Positions 1 through 6,681 of a stretch of 7,639 nt of DNA are shown piece by piece. Below the pieces are notes generated by a model, which saw only the letters and a list, made by a program, of their open reading frames with translations, was not told the origin of the DNA and searched no databases. A program made the translations under genes and the position numbers. How positions within the stretch are numbered: position 1 is the first letter of the stretch; every line of letters starts with the position of its first letter. This stretch comes from JBNJEA01 sp051745395 (lineage in GTDB: Bacteria; Desulfobacterota; Desulfobacteria; Desulfobacterales; Desulfosalsimonadaceae), in the NCBI GenBank assembly GCA_051745395.1, contig JBNJEA010000142.1, positions 1 to 7,639 of the forward strand. Reading direction: 5' to 3'.

Positions 1-1224
1 CCACCCGTAAATCAGCCCGCACAGCGTGGAAAATGCGATCACAATGGCGATATAGGTCGCGGTCTTTTTCGTGCCCAAAATCCCCCGGATGACCAGCATG
101 TTGGGCAGCGACACGGCCGGGCCGGCCAAAAGCAGCGCCAGTGCCGGCCCCTTGCCCATGCCCGAGCCCATGAGGCTCTGCAGAATGGGGACCTCGGTCA
201 AGGTGGCGAAATACATGAATGCCGCGGATATGGAGGCGAAAAAGCATGTCCAGACCGGCCAGATCGCCGAGATCAGGTTGTGGGCTGCGCCCTGCTGCAT
301 GCCGGTGAGGGCGAAAAATTGTGCCGGGCTGTTGCCCACAATGGCCTCCACGTATTTGGACGGGATCATGGCCTCGTGGGTGGGCCGGCCCAGGAAAAAG
401 CCGGCAAACATCACCCCGGCAAACAGCAGGGGCATGATCATCAGGGTGTAGTTATAGGTTTCGCCCACCCATTCCTTGAGCTCGTCTTTCTGAAACCACC
501 GCCATAGCACCGGCACCAGCAGCACCAGCGAGATGCCGGCAATATACCAGCGAATCGCGTAAATTGTTGCCCAGAAGCCCTGATCCGAGGCGGGTTTTCC
601 CCAGTTGGCAAATACCAGGAAGATCACCATGAGGGCGAAAAAGACAATATCCTGCCACAGCCGGCGCGGCATTTCCTCTTCGGGCATCTGCATCGCACCC
701 CGCTGCCGCTGACGTTCTTCCTTGCGGTAGATGCCGGCCATGGAAAGGCCGATGACAATGGCGAAAATAATGGCGCCGACCGCCCGGGCCAGGCCCATTT
801 CCACGCCCAGAACCCGGGCGGTTAAGATAATGGCCAGCACGTTGATGGCCGGCCCGGAATACAGAAACGCAAGGGCCGGCCCGATGCCGGCGCCGCGCTG
901 GTAGATGCTGGCAAACAGCGGCAGCACGGTACATGAGCATACGGCCAGAATCGTGCCCGACACCGAGGCCACCCCGTAGGACAGGATTTTTTTGGCCTCC
1001 GCGCCGAAATACTTGACCACCGCGGCCTGGGAGATAAACACGGCGATGCCGCCGGCAATGAAAAATGCCGGCACCAAACACAGCAGCACATGCTCCCGGG
1101 CGTATTCCTGGAGCATCAAAAACGCCTCCAGAATCGCGAGCTTGACCCGGGGGTGGGTGAAGGGCACGATGTAGGCGAACAGGAAAACCAGGACGAGATA
1201 GACAAATTTTTTTCTGTCGGTCAT
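1..1224 (-). CDS. ArsP/DUF318-type membrane permease (partial, C-terminus off the left edge)
   Basis: The first 408 residues are visible and the frame is still open at base 1. The protein is a polytopic inner-membrane permease with hydrophobic segments around residues 8-21, 46-66, 82-105, 118-138, 146-165, 190-207, 222-242, 261-279, 318-341, 361-379 and 388-407. The signature CSCTVLP lies at 96-102, followed by GPALAFLYSGPAINVL (115-130). The second half repeats this pattern as GPALALLLAGPAVSLPNM (359-376), the internal duplication expected of this two-halved family. Members export metals or metalloids (ArsP pumps trivalent organoarsenicals; relatives are linked to copper or zinc). The cysteine pair 96/98 is the likely substrate-binding site, by inference. 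A charged loop (167-188) separates the halves. The ATG at 1224 is preceded by an AGAGG-like ribosome site. The gene lies 79 bases downstream of an ArsR repressor on the same strand, which supports metal-inducible control. Family call is firm; substrate is unknown. Confidence 0.85.
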   Translation of the reverse strand, partial: MTDRKKFVYLVLVFLFAYIVPFTHPRVKLAILEAFLMLQEYAREHVLLCLVPAFFIAGGIAVFISQAAVVKYFGAEAKKILSYGVASVSGTILAVCSCTVLPLFASIYQRGAGIGPALAFLYSGPAINVLAIILTARVLGVEMGLARAVGAIIFAIVIGLSMAGIYRKEERQRQRGAMQMPEEEMPRRLWQDIVFFALMVIFLVFANWGKPASDQGFWATIYAIRWYIAGISLVLLVPVLWRWFQKDELKEWVGETYNYTLMIMPLLFAGVMFAGFFLGRPTHEAMIPSKYVEAIVGNSPAQFFALTGMQQGAAHNLISAIWPVWTCFFASISAAFMYFATLTEVPILQSLMGSGMGKGPALALLLAGPAVSLPNMLVIRGILGTKKTATYIAIVIAFSTLCGLIYGW

Positions 1225-1270
1225 AATAGGGATGCCTCTTGTATGATTTTCGTTCGGGCACTAAATAGCA

Positions 1271-1290
1271 ATATTTCGATATAGGAATAT
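1271..1290. promoter_or_regulatory. palindromic operator-like box before the permease
   Basis: The 20-mer ATATTTCGATATAGGAATAT matches its own reverse complement at 16 of 20 positions, with perfect ATATT/AATAT ends. It lies in the 79-base gap between the repressor stop and the permease ATG. It shares 13 of 20 positions with the box at the repressor promoter (1670-1689), including the half GGAATAT. A second binding site for the adjacent ArsR-type protein is the simplest reading. On the minus strand a weak -35-like TTGCCC (1294-1299) precedes it, so the permease may have its own repressed promoter. Binding is inferred. Confidence 0.5.
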
Positions 1291-1303
1291 AATGGGCAAA
1301 AAA

Positions 1304-1648
1304 TTATTTGCTGCAGATCCGTTCCCTGCGAATTTCCGGCAGTTTTTCGACCAGTGCGGCCACATGGGCGTCGTCTTCGAGCCAGCGGGCCAGGTTGTCG
1401 AGCATTTCCGACGCATAAGGGTTGTCCGGGCCGTCGGCGATGGCGTAATTGACCCAGAGGCCGTCTTTTTCATACGTGATCAGACCGGCGTCTTCGAGGG
1501 TCTTTAAATGCTTGCTCGCCGTGGACTGGGCGATGGAAAGCGCTTCCTGGATTTCGCAGACGCACATCATTTTCCGCTGCAGCATTTTTATCATTTTCAC
1601 CCGCGTCGGATCCGACAACGCCTTCATGACCTTGATAAACGATTTCAT
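1304..1648 (-). CDS. ArsR/SmtB-family metalloregulatory repressor
   Basis: A 114-residue winged-helix regulator of normal length for the family. It starts with the classic dimerisation helix and KALSDPTRVKMIKML (9-23). A cysteine pair CVC sits at 29-31 at the start of the helix leading into the helix-turn-helix (about 33-56, with the recognition helix around QSTASKHLKTLEDAGLI). The wing follows at 58-70 (YEKDGLWVNYAI). In arsenic-sensing ArsR proteins the equivalent ELCVCDL cysteines bind As(III) or Sb(III) and binding releases the DNA. The only other cysteine is C112 near the C-terminus. The ATG at 1648 follows an AAGGAG ribosome site. It is transcribed toward the downstream permease, so it probably represses itself and the permease in the absence of metalloid. 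The inducer (arsenite, organoarsenical or another soft metal) cannot be told from sequence alone. Confidence 0.9.
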   Translation of the reverse strand: MKSFIKVMKALSDPTRVKMIKMLQRKMMCVCEIQEALSIAQSTASKHLKTLEDAGLITYEKDGLWVNYAIADGPDNPYASEMLDNLARWLEDDAHVAALVEKLPEIRRERICSK

Positions 1649-1669
1649 GGGGCGGGCTCCTTTTTGATT

Positions 1670-1689
1670 ATATCGTTAAATCGGAATAT
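1670..1689. promoter_or_regulatory. ArsR-like operator overlapping the -10 region
   Basis: ATATCGTTAAATCGGAATAT covers the -10 and probable start site of the repressor promoter, where a bound dimer would block RNA polymerase. Its own symmetry is weak beyond the ATAT ends. It matches the palindromic box at 1271-1290 at 13 of 20 positions and carries the same CGGAATAT/AGGAATAT half. Autoregulation is inferred from position and similarity. Confidence 0.5.
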
Positions 1690-1713
1690 AGAAATGTATC
1701 AGGAAAGTGTCAA
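1685..1713 (-). promoter_or_regulatory. sigma-70-like promoter of the ArsR gene
   Basis: Reading the minus strand, a perfect -35 TTGACA (1708-1713), a 17-base spacer and a -10 TATATT (1685-1690) are followed by a predicted start near 1678, about 30 bases before the ATG at 1648. The ribosome site AAGGAG (about 1656-1662) lies between. This is the best sigma-70 match in the window and points at the repressor gene. Confidence 0.75.
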
Positions 1714-1881
1714 GCGCTTTTTTTCGCGTACAGCCAATTTTTGAACCTTCAAACCACCGGATAATGACGAAAAGTCTTTTTCAGATTGATCCTTTATTTG
1801 GTAAAGTAAAATTTTTTATTTCAAAATGCTGCAATCGACCAAAACAGCGCTTGAATTCATATTTCCGGTTTGGAGAACGTT

Positions 1882-2970
1882 ATGCTGTTGTTGTTGTTTT
1901 ATTTGTTTTTGGCCCTCGGGTTTTCATTTCTGTGCTCGGTCATGGAATCGGTGCTGCTGTCGATCACCCCGAGCTTTGTGGCGGCATACGAGGAGAAGTC
2001 TCCTGTCCGGGGCCGGCATCTCAGGCACTTGAAAACCGACATTGACCGGCCCCTGGCCGCGATTTTGTCTTTAAACACCATCGCCCATACGGTGGGGGCG
2101 GCCGGTGTCGGCGCCCAGGCCATGGTGGTTTTCGGCAGCCGGTACGTGGCTGTGACCTCGGCGGTGCTGACGTTTCTGATCCTGGTGCTGTCCGAGATCA
2201 TCCCCAAAACCATCGGCGCCATGTATTGGCGGCAGCTCATTGCGCCGACGGTCATGCTGATGCGCACCTTGATTGTGATTTTGTATCCGTTGGTCTGGCT
2301 GTCGAAGTGGATTACGATACTGATTTCCGGCAACCGGGATATCAACGGCGTCACGCGCGATGAAATCCGGGCCCTGGCCGAACTCGGCGTCAAGCAGGGG
2401 GTGTTTTTTGAAACGGAGTCGCGGATTTTAAAAAACCTGATGCGCTTCGGCCAGATTCGCGCAAAGGATGTGATGACGCCGCGGACCGTCATTTTCGCCC
2501 TGCCCGAAGACATGAAGCTACGCCGGGTCTATGAAATCCATGATGTGATCCGGGTATCCCGGATTCCGCTTTATGCCGAAGACCGGCATCACATCGGCTA
2601 TTACATTTTAAAAGACGATATCCTTTTAAACCTGGCCCACGGCAAAGGGGAAAAGCCGTTGAAAAGTCTGGGGCGCAAGATCCTGCCGGTGCCGGAAACC
2701 ATCACCCTTTTCCGGCTTTTTGAACAACTGCTCAACCGGCGCGAACACATTGCCCTGGTGGTGGATGAATACGGCGGGGTGGCCGGAATCGCCACCATGG
2801 AAGACATCATCGAAACCCTGCTGGGCACGGAAATCGTCGATGAGACCGATGCCATTCAGAATATGCGGCAATGGGCGAGAAAACGCTGGTATCACAGGGC
2901 GAAGTCCCAGGGCTTAATCTCCGAGGACAGCGAGCAGGCCCCCGCCGGCGAGCCGGAGAACAAGGCCTAA
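1882..2970 (+). CDS. CNNM (DUF21) and paired-CBS membrane protein, HlyC/CorC type
   Basis: This 362-residue protein has an N-terminal CNNM/DUF21 transmembrane domain with hydrophobic stretches at about 1-25, 56-83, 88-106 and 119-148. It includes the conserved SEIIPKTIGAMYW (104-116), whose IPK signature is typical of the family. A linker with VTRDEIRALAELGVKQG (157-173) follows, then a cytoplasmic CBS pair starting at DVMTPRTVIFALP (196-208) and ending with VVDEYGGVAGIATMEDIIETLLG (293-315). Family members transport or regulate Mg2+/Co2+; the haemolysin label is historical. Only about 45 charged residues follow the CBS pair, so the usual CorC_HlyC C-terminal domain is missing. The start is set at ATG 1882 because GGAG (1872-1875) sits six bases before it; an in-frame TTG at 1870 overlaps that ribosome site. 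It is divergent from the ArsR gene and convergent with the M48 gene. Confidence 0.88.
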   Translation: MLLLLFYLFLALGFSFLCSVMESVLLSITPSFVAAYEEKSPVRGRHLRHLKTDIDRPLAAILSLNTIAHTVGAAGVGAQAMVVFGSRYVAVTSAVLTFLILVLSEIIPKTIGAMYWRQLIAPTVMLMRTLIVILYPLVWLSKWITILISGNRDINGVTRDEIRALAELGVKQGVFFETESRILKNLMRFGQIRAKDVMTPRTVIFALPEDMKLRRVYEIHDVIRVSRIPLYAEDRHHIGYYILKDDILLNLAHGKGEKPLKSLGRKILPVPETITLFRLFEQLLNRREHIALVVDEYGGVAGIATMEDIIETLLGTEIVDETDAIQNMRQWARKRWYHRAKSQGLISEDSEQAPAGEPENKA

Positions 2971-3776
2971 TTCGAGCCCTGGTAGTACTTCATGGCTTCG
3001 GGCATCAGGGATTTGAGGTTCTTGATCCGGGTTTTGTCCGCCGGGTGGGTGCTTAAAAACTCCGGCGGCTGCTTGCCCTGTTTTTTCGCCGCCATGCGCT
3101 GCCAGAAGTCCGGGGCTTCTCGCGGGTCATAGCCGGCCATGGCCATAAAGATCAACCCCAGATGATCGGCTTCCGATTCATGCAGGCGGCTGTAGGGCAG
3201 CATTACCCCGATCTGGGCCCCGGCGCCGTAGGCAGCCATAAACAGTTGCCGGGTGGCTTCGGGTTGGGTTTTTAATGCCTGGGACAAAGCCAGGCTGCCG
3301 AACTGGGTGAGCATGCCCTGGCTCATACGTTCATTGCCGTGGTTGGCTACGGCATGGGCGATTTCATGTCCCATGACAACCGCAAGACCCGCCTTGTTGC
3401 GGGTGACCGGTAAAATGCCGGTATAGACCACCACCTTGCCGCCCGGCATACACCAGGCATTGACGGCGTCGTCTCTGACCAGATGAAATTCCCATGCATA
3501 TTCGTCCAGTTGGTCTTCCATACCGTTTTGCTCCAGGTAGGTCTCTACGGCGTCGGCGATATTTTTGCCTACCGTTTTGACCATCTGCACTTTTTCCTCG
3601 TCGCCGCTTACCTCATGTTCGGAAAGAAACTGGTCATACTGCTGAAAACTCATCGAAAGCATCTGGCCGCTGGGGATCATGTTCAACTGTCTGCGGCCGG
3701 TAAGCGGCACACTGCTGCAGGCGGCGATCAATAGCAGTATCACCAGACATGCCGGCCAGGCGCGTTTCCATTGCAT
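2967..3776 (-). CDS. M48-family metallopeptidase lipoprotein (Oma1/LoiP-like)
   Basis: A 269-residue zinc peptidase with a lipoprotein signal peptide: MQWKR, a hydrophobic core, and lipobox IAAC with the lipidated cysteine at 20. Serine follows it, so outer-membrane sorting is likely. The zinc site is HEIAH (138-142 region, preceded by VVMG), with the third ligand in HESEADHLGL (199-208). STHP at 242-245 and DKTRI are further M48 hallmarks. SMSFQQYDQFLSE near residue 41 is typical of the LoiP/YggG and BepA-like periplasmic quality-control proteases, so cleavage or clearance of misfolded envelope proteins is the probable role. The frame stays open upstream to an ATG at 3905, but ATG 3776 is chosen because it gives a clean signal peptide and has AAGGAG upstream. 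It lies 64 bases behind the small protein gene and may share its transcript. Its TAG stop interlocks with the TAA of the opposing CNNM gene. Confidence 0.9.
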   Translation of the reverse strand: MQWKRAWPACLVILLLIAACSSVPLTGRRQLNMIPSGQMLSMSFQQYDQFLSEHEVSGDEEKVQMVKTVGKNIADAVETYLEQNGMEDQLDEYAWEFHLVRDDAVNAWCMPGGKVVVYTGILPVTRNKAGLAVVMGHEIAHAVANHGNERMSQGMLTQFGSLALSQALKTQPEATRQLFMAAYGAGAQIGVMLPYSRLHESEADHLGLIFMAMAGYDPREAPDFWQRMAAKKQGKQPPEFLSTHPADKTRIKNLKSLMPEAMKYYQGSN

Positions 3777-3824
3777 CGTTATGTTTTCTCCTTGAAAAAA
3801 AGAAGCTCGGGTGGTTTTTAGAGT

Positions 3825-3855
3825 GCCCGGCGAAGGGCTTTCAGCCCGCCCGGGC
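3825..3855 (-). other. stem-loop over the stop codon of the small upstream gene
   Basis: Outer arms GCCCGG (3825-3830) and CCGGGC (3850-3855) enclose an inner hairpin GGGCT-TTC-AGCCC (3835-3847). In the minus-strand transcript it covers the last codons and the TGA (3841-3843) of the 136-residue gene, upstream of the M48 ribosome site. No U-run follows, so it is not a typical terminator. A role in mRNA stability or in tuning M48 expression is possible. Confidence 0.45.
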
Positions 3856-4251
3856 ATAGGCCTCCTCAATGCGTTTTTCAAGATAGGCCATCTGGTCGTC
3901 CGCATAGGCTTCTATGTCAAAACAATGGCCGTCTTCGCCTAAAAGCCCGCCGGGAATCAGATCGCCGGCTTCTGCGGGGTCGCTGATCATTTCCCCGTAA
4001 AAACATACCGACAGCCACCGCGGCTCGTCTTCAATGACGTCGATCATTACAAACAGGGGGCTTTGATGGCCGAAACGGGCGGCGCGAAGGGAATAGGTCA
4101 GCCCCTGCCGGGCAACGAAATCGAGTTTCACATCCGGTTTGTTTTCCAGTTGGGATTTTAACGCCAGAAAGGCTTTTTTGGTCTGTGCGCTGTTTTCCGT
4201 CCACTGCTCGACAAATTCGTTGAGTTCTTCCATCGCGGCTGTCTCCGTCAT
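3841..4251 (-). CDS. uncharacterised small soluble protein
   Basis: This 136-residue acidic protein is not recognised with confidence. It has no signal peptide or membrane segment and is probably cytoplasmic. An N-terminal helix (about 7-36: EELNEFVEQWTENSAQTKKAF) is followed by a mixed core with LDFVARQGLTYSLRAARF (43-60), LFVMIDVIE (66-74) and RWLSVCFYGEMI (78-89), then a C-terminal helix (about 113-135). The layout faintly recalls small DUF1801/DUF5655-type alpha-beta proteins, but that is a guess. ATG 4251 has GAAGG ten bases upstream. An internal ATG at 4233 has GGAG nine bases upstream and would remove six residues, so either may be the true start. Coding is supported by base use like its neighbours, a ribosome site and position at the head of the M48 unit. 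It may act with the peptidase or merely be co-transcribed. Confidence 0.7.
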   Translation of the reverse strand: MTETAAMEELNEFVEQWTENSAQTKKAFLALKSQLENKPDVKLDFVARQGLTYSLRAARFGHQSPLFVMIDVIEDEPRWLSVCFYGEMISDPAEAGDLIPGGLLGEDGHCFDIEAYADDQMAYLEKRIEEAYARAG

Positions 4252-4347
4252 CGTTTAATGGCCTTCATGTCATTGGGTGTTATCGGATCGGATTTCGGTA
4301 CCATGTGTCAGTTTTTTTCACTGTCCGAAAATTCGGGTTCATCACAA

Positions 4348-4375
4348 AATATACAAAAAAACATGATACATGCAA
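4348..4375 (-). promoter_or_regulatory. candidate promoter for the small protein and M48 unit
   Basis: On the minus strand, TTGCAT (4370-4375), a 16-base spacer and TATATT (4348-4353) lie about 100 bases before the ATG at 4251. A 12-base inverted repeat CCGAAAATTCGG (4325-4336) lies just downstream, in an operator-like position. The spacing and -10 are good and the -35 is mediocre. Confidence 0.35.
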
Positions 4376-4403
4376 CGGAAATGTCAAATCTCTGCGCCCG
4401 CCG

Positions 4404-4498
4404 GCCGCATGCGGCACAAGCGCGCCACCCCGGCGCGATCGGAAAGGAATTGCTTGATTATCCGGGGCCATGTCTTGTAATTTTCGAAACAAGGCCCC
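4404..4498. repeat. cluster of three inverted repeats (possible structured RNA or cruciforms)
   Basis: Three hairpins lie within 95 bases: the perfect 12-mer palindrome GCCGCATGCGGC (4404-4415); CGCGCC-acccc-GGCGCG (4421-4437); and GGGGC (4464-4468) plus CTTGT (4474-4478) pairing with ACAAG (4489-4493) plus GCCCC (4494-4498), with a five-base bulge. None is followed by a clear T-run on either strand. Function is unknown. Confidence 0.4.
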
Positions 4499-4651
4499 AT
4501 TGGCTTCGCTTTGCAATCGGTTATCGCAGTCGAGATAATTCAATCCAAAATAAGGGGAATACGGTTATCCGGAAAAACTTTAGTTATTTGTTCATTTCAA
4601 GCAAAAAGGATTTCGGGAAGGTCTGTAAATACCCCAAAAAAGACGTCGCCT

Positions 4652-4738
4652 CGTCTGTCATGCCTGCGAAGGCAGGCATCCAGGGGTTTTCTGTTCGTCT
4701 GGAAAACTGGATACCTGCCTTCGCAGGTATGACAGACG
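4652..4738. repeat. dispersed paired-hairpin repeat (MITE-like)
   Basis: Two inverted 32-base arms (4652-4683 and 4707-4738) differ at two positions and flank a 23-base centre. Each arm is itself a hairpin: ATGCCTGC-gaag-GCAGGCAT (4660-4679) and ATACCTGC-cttc-GCAGGTAT (4711-4730). Read as protein it gives MPAKAGIQ on one side and WIPAFAGMT on the other, the well-known false-ORF signature of a dispersed intergenic repeat found in many proteobacteria. Other copies are expected elsewhere in this genome. Mobility mechanism is not visible here, and no clear target duplication was found. Confidence 0.8.
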
Positions 4739-4844
4739 GGACGAACTGTTTTTTGGTGTTGGTTTGGGTTTTACGAAGGCCCGAATTCACTTCGCAAAAC
4801 CATAACTGGAATATTCCGGATAATTTGGAAAAGGAAATTTGCCG

Positions 4845-6476
4845 ATGAAACCACGCTCATGTGTATCACCGGAGGGAAAATTCGTCTACGGCATCCATGA
4901 ACCGGGCTTTACCGTCGACAACCTGCGGGAAAACGATTATATCGGCCCGCTGGGCGAGTCAGACGACGGAACCCCCGTCGACAACCGTATCAATTTCCCT
5001 CCCGGCGCCGTGGAGTCGGGTCGGGCGGGGATAGTATACGAAGTGCCCAACGCCTTTTCCTTCCGGGGCACCACTTACATCAACAAGGTATGGGCCGATG
5101 AAAATGCCGCAAATCCGGACGGCATCGGCTTGCCGGAACCGCCGCCGGTTTCTTTTGCCTCCGCGGTGCGCAGGTGGTTCGGCGAGGCCGACCCGCTCGA
5201 CGAACACGTGGACCGCCTGCTGCGAAGTCTGCCCGACCCCCTCCTGTTTGCCCTGGCTGAAACCGGAACCGAGCCGGGCGAGCTGGCCCGATTGGCGGAG
5301 ATGGCCTGTGCGTTCGTCCATGACGACGCCACGGGCCGCCCAGCCGGCCTGCATTATCAAAAAACCGATGACGGCCGGATCCGGCCGGTGATTTATAAAC
5401 CGCTGTTGTTTGAACTGCTTGCCAACAATCCGGATTTGCCCGATGACTACAAGGAGGCCATGGTATTGCGGCCCGGGGTCCAGGGCGGCAGTGAAATCGT
5501 CGGGGAATACCGGGATCTCGACGACCGCACCCATGTTTTTGAGTACCTGCGGACCAACAGCTATATCCCGTGGGGCCATTATGCCGCCAACATGGCCCAT
5601 GACGCCATCCGGTACCGGATCCGGGATTTGACCCTCGATGATGTCCGCGGCATGCGGCACCTGTATTATCAGCGGACCTATATCCGCCTTGCCGGCGATC
5701 TGGGACTTCCCGTGGATGCTGGCCGGCGGACATTGTCTGCCGAAGAGCTCGAAGAGATCCGAAAAGATATCTCCCGCCAGCTTGATTTTGAAAGCAAGCG
5801 CAAGTCCCTGTCGTTTAACCGGACGTTGTGGGGCTGGAACTTCGGGTTTGATTACGCCCCGAGCCGTTACCGCCTGCATGCCTCCCACCAGCAGGTACAC
5901 CAGCAGTTTGCCATGATTCCCCAAACCGTGGCGGCGGCCGGCGGTCCGGCCGAAATGGCGGCCTATGGTTGCGGCGACTTAGTCGAGGAATTTATCCGGC
6001 AATACTATGATACCACGGGGGTCCGGTTTTTTGATGCCTATATCCGCGCCATTGATAGCAATGAGCGGATGGCCGGGGCCCCGGACGGCCAACACAGCCT
6101 GATCGTCTACAGCGATGACCGCGTCATGGTCTTTGTCCCCAAGGCCCAGACCTCGCAGTGGGAGCTCCAGCTCATGACGCGCGTGCCGGTGGGAAACATA
6201 GTGGAAGCCGACCGCCGGACCCGGCGGTCTCTGGATTATGCCATGCTCGCGGCGGTAAAGGCGCTTTCCGGGCTGGGGGCGAAAATGATCACCACCATCG
6301 AGTTTGCCAAGCGCATCGACAACCCCGATGGCGACCAGCGCCTGATCTATTCCTTTCTGCCCCGGCTGCCGGAATCGCCGGGGGCGTTTTCCGAGGCCCA
6401 GCTCCGGTGGATCAACGGCCACTACCCGGAGGATTTTGCCACGGCATGCCGCCGGGCGCTTTCGGAAAACGGGTGA
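4845..6476 (+). CDS. uncharacterised 543-residue protein, possibly distantly HIT/GalT-like
   Basis: A long soluble protein without signal peptide or membrane segment. I do not recognise the family with confidence. A histidine and glutamine motif HASHQQVHQQ lies at 345-354. It is followed about 70 residues later by RVMVFVPKAQTSQWELQLMT (426-445), and near the end by RLIYSFLPRLPESPGAF (499-515). This order (His-Gln motif, then a VP...WE strand, then a ...FLPRL strand) resembles the C-terminal half of galactose-1-phosphate uridylyltransferase-like HIT-fold enzymes. A nucleotide-transferase or hydrolase role is therefore a tentative idea only. The middle (230-285: FEYLRTNSYIPWGHYAANMAHDAIRYRIRDL) is rich in aromatic residues and looks like a conserved core. 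ATG 4845 has AAGGA nine bases upstream; an in-frame TTG at 4839 is less likely. It is flanked by gene-free DNA on both sides, so it is probably monocistronic. Confidence 0.88.
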   Translation: MKPRSCVSPEGKFVYGIHEPGFTVDNLRENDYIGPLGESDDGTPVDNRINFPPGAVESGRAGIVYEVPNAFSFRGTTYINKVWADENAANPDGIGLPEPPPVSFASAVRRWFGEADPLDEHVDRLLRSLPDPLLFALAETGTEPGELARLAEMACAFVHDDATGRPAGLHYQKTDDGRIRPVIYKPLLFELLANNPDLPDDYKEAMVLRPGVQGGSEIVGEYRDLDDRTHVFEYLRTNSYIPWGHYAANMAHDAIRYRIRDLTLDDVRGMRHLYYQRTYIRLAGDLGLPVDAGRRTLSAEELEEIRKDISRQLDFESKRKSLSFNRTLWGWNFGFDYAPSRYRLHASHQQVHQQFAMIPQTVAAAGGPAEMAAYGCGDLVEEFIRQYYDTTGVRFFDAYIRAIDSNERMAGAPDGQHSLIVYSDDRVMVFVPKAQTSQWELQLMTRVPVGNIVEADRRTRRSLDYAMLAAVKALSGLGAKMITTIEFAKRIDNPDGDQRLIYSFLPRLPESPGAFSEAQLRWINGHYPEDFATACRRALSENG

Positions 6477-6681
6477 AGCCTTTTCGGCGGGCAAAAGTAA
6501 GTTTCCTCGCTGCAGAAGAGTCTTCGACACTTCGTTTCGCTTGAAAGCTCCTTTTTCTCGCCACCGGCAGGGCGACGTTCTACAGTTTCGACAGTAATAA
6601 CTGAAAAGCCCTACGGGATTTCCAATTTTGCCGTATCTACCCGTTTGGCTATTTGAACATTCCAGGTATACCGGGGACTGA

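Larger units (their letters stand above)
4252..4844. other. 593-base gene-free stretch with hairpins and a dispersed repeat
   Basis: No convincing gene is seen. An open frame spans it on the plus strand, but it is in-frame through hairpins and a known type of non-coding repeat and has no ribosome site. The stretch holds the leftward candidate promoter (4348-4375), a cluster of GC-rich hairpins (4404-4498) and the paired-hairpin repeat (4652-4738). A short AT-rich leader (about 4790-4840) ends in the AAGGA ribosome site of the next gene. Base composition switches sharply along it, which fits accumulated insertions between two divergent units. Confidence 0.6.

Noticed and set aside
452..1261. 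A 269-codon minus-strand frame inside the permease region
   Set aside because: Its Arg/Gly/His/Pro-rich translation is an out-of-frame shadow; the true frame gives a clean polytopic membrane protein with the CSCTVLP motif from ATG 1224 to the edge.
1786..1812. Promoter for the CNNM gene (TTGATC ... TAAAAT)
   Set aside because: The spacer is only 15 bases and the AT-rich region makes chance matches likely. Not strong enough to annotate.
3777..3905. Extended N-terminus of the M48 peptidase from ATG 3905
   Set aside because: It would overlap the upstream gene by 65 bases and bury the lipoprotein signal peptide behind 43 basic residues. ATG 3776 has AAGGAG upstream and an immediate signal peptide.
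4258..4848. A 196-codon plus-strand open frame across the gap
   Set aside because: It reads straight through the hairpin cluster and the dispersed repeat (giving the false MPAKAGIQ / WIPAFAGMT peptides), has no ribosome site, and overlaps the start of the next gene.
4959..5924. A 321-codon minus-strand frame opposite the 543-residue gene
   Set aside because: High-GC antisense shadow with no ribosome site. The plus-strand frame has a good ribosome site, runs full length and has normal protein composition.
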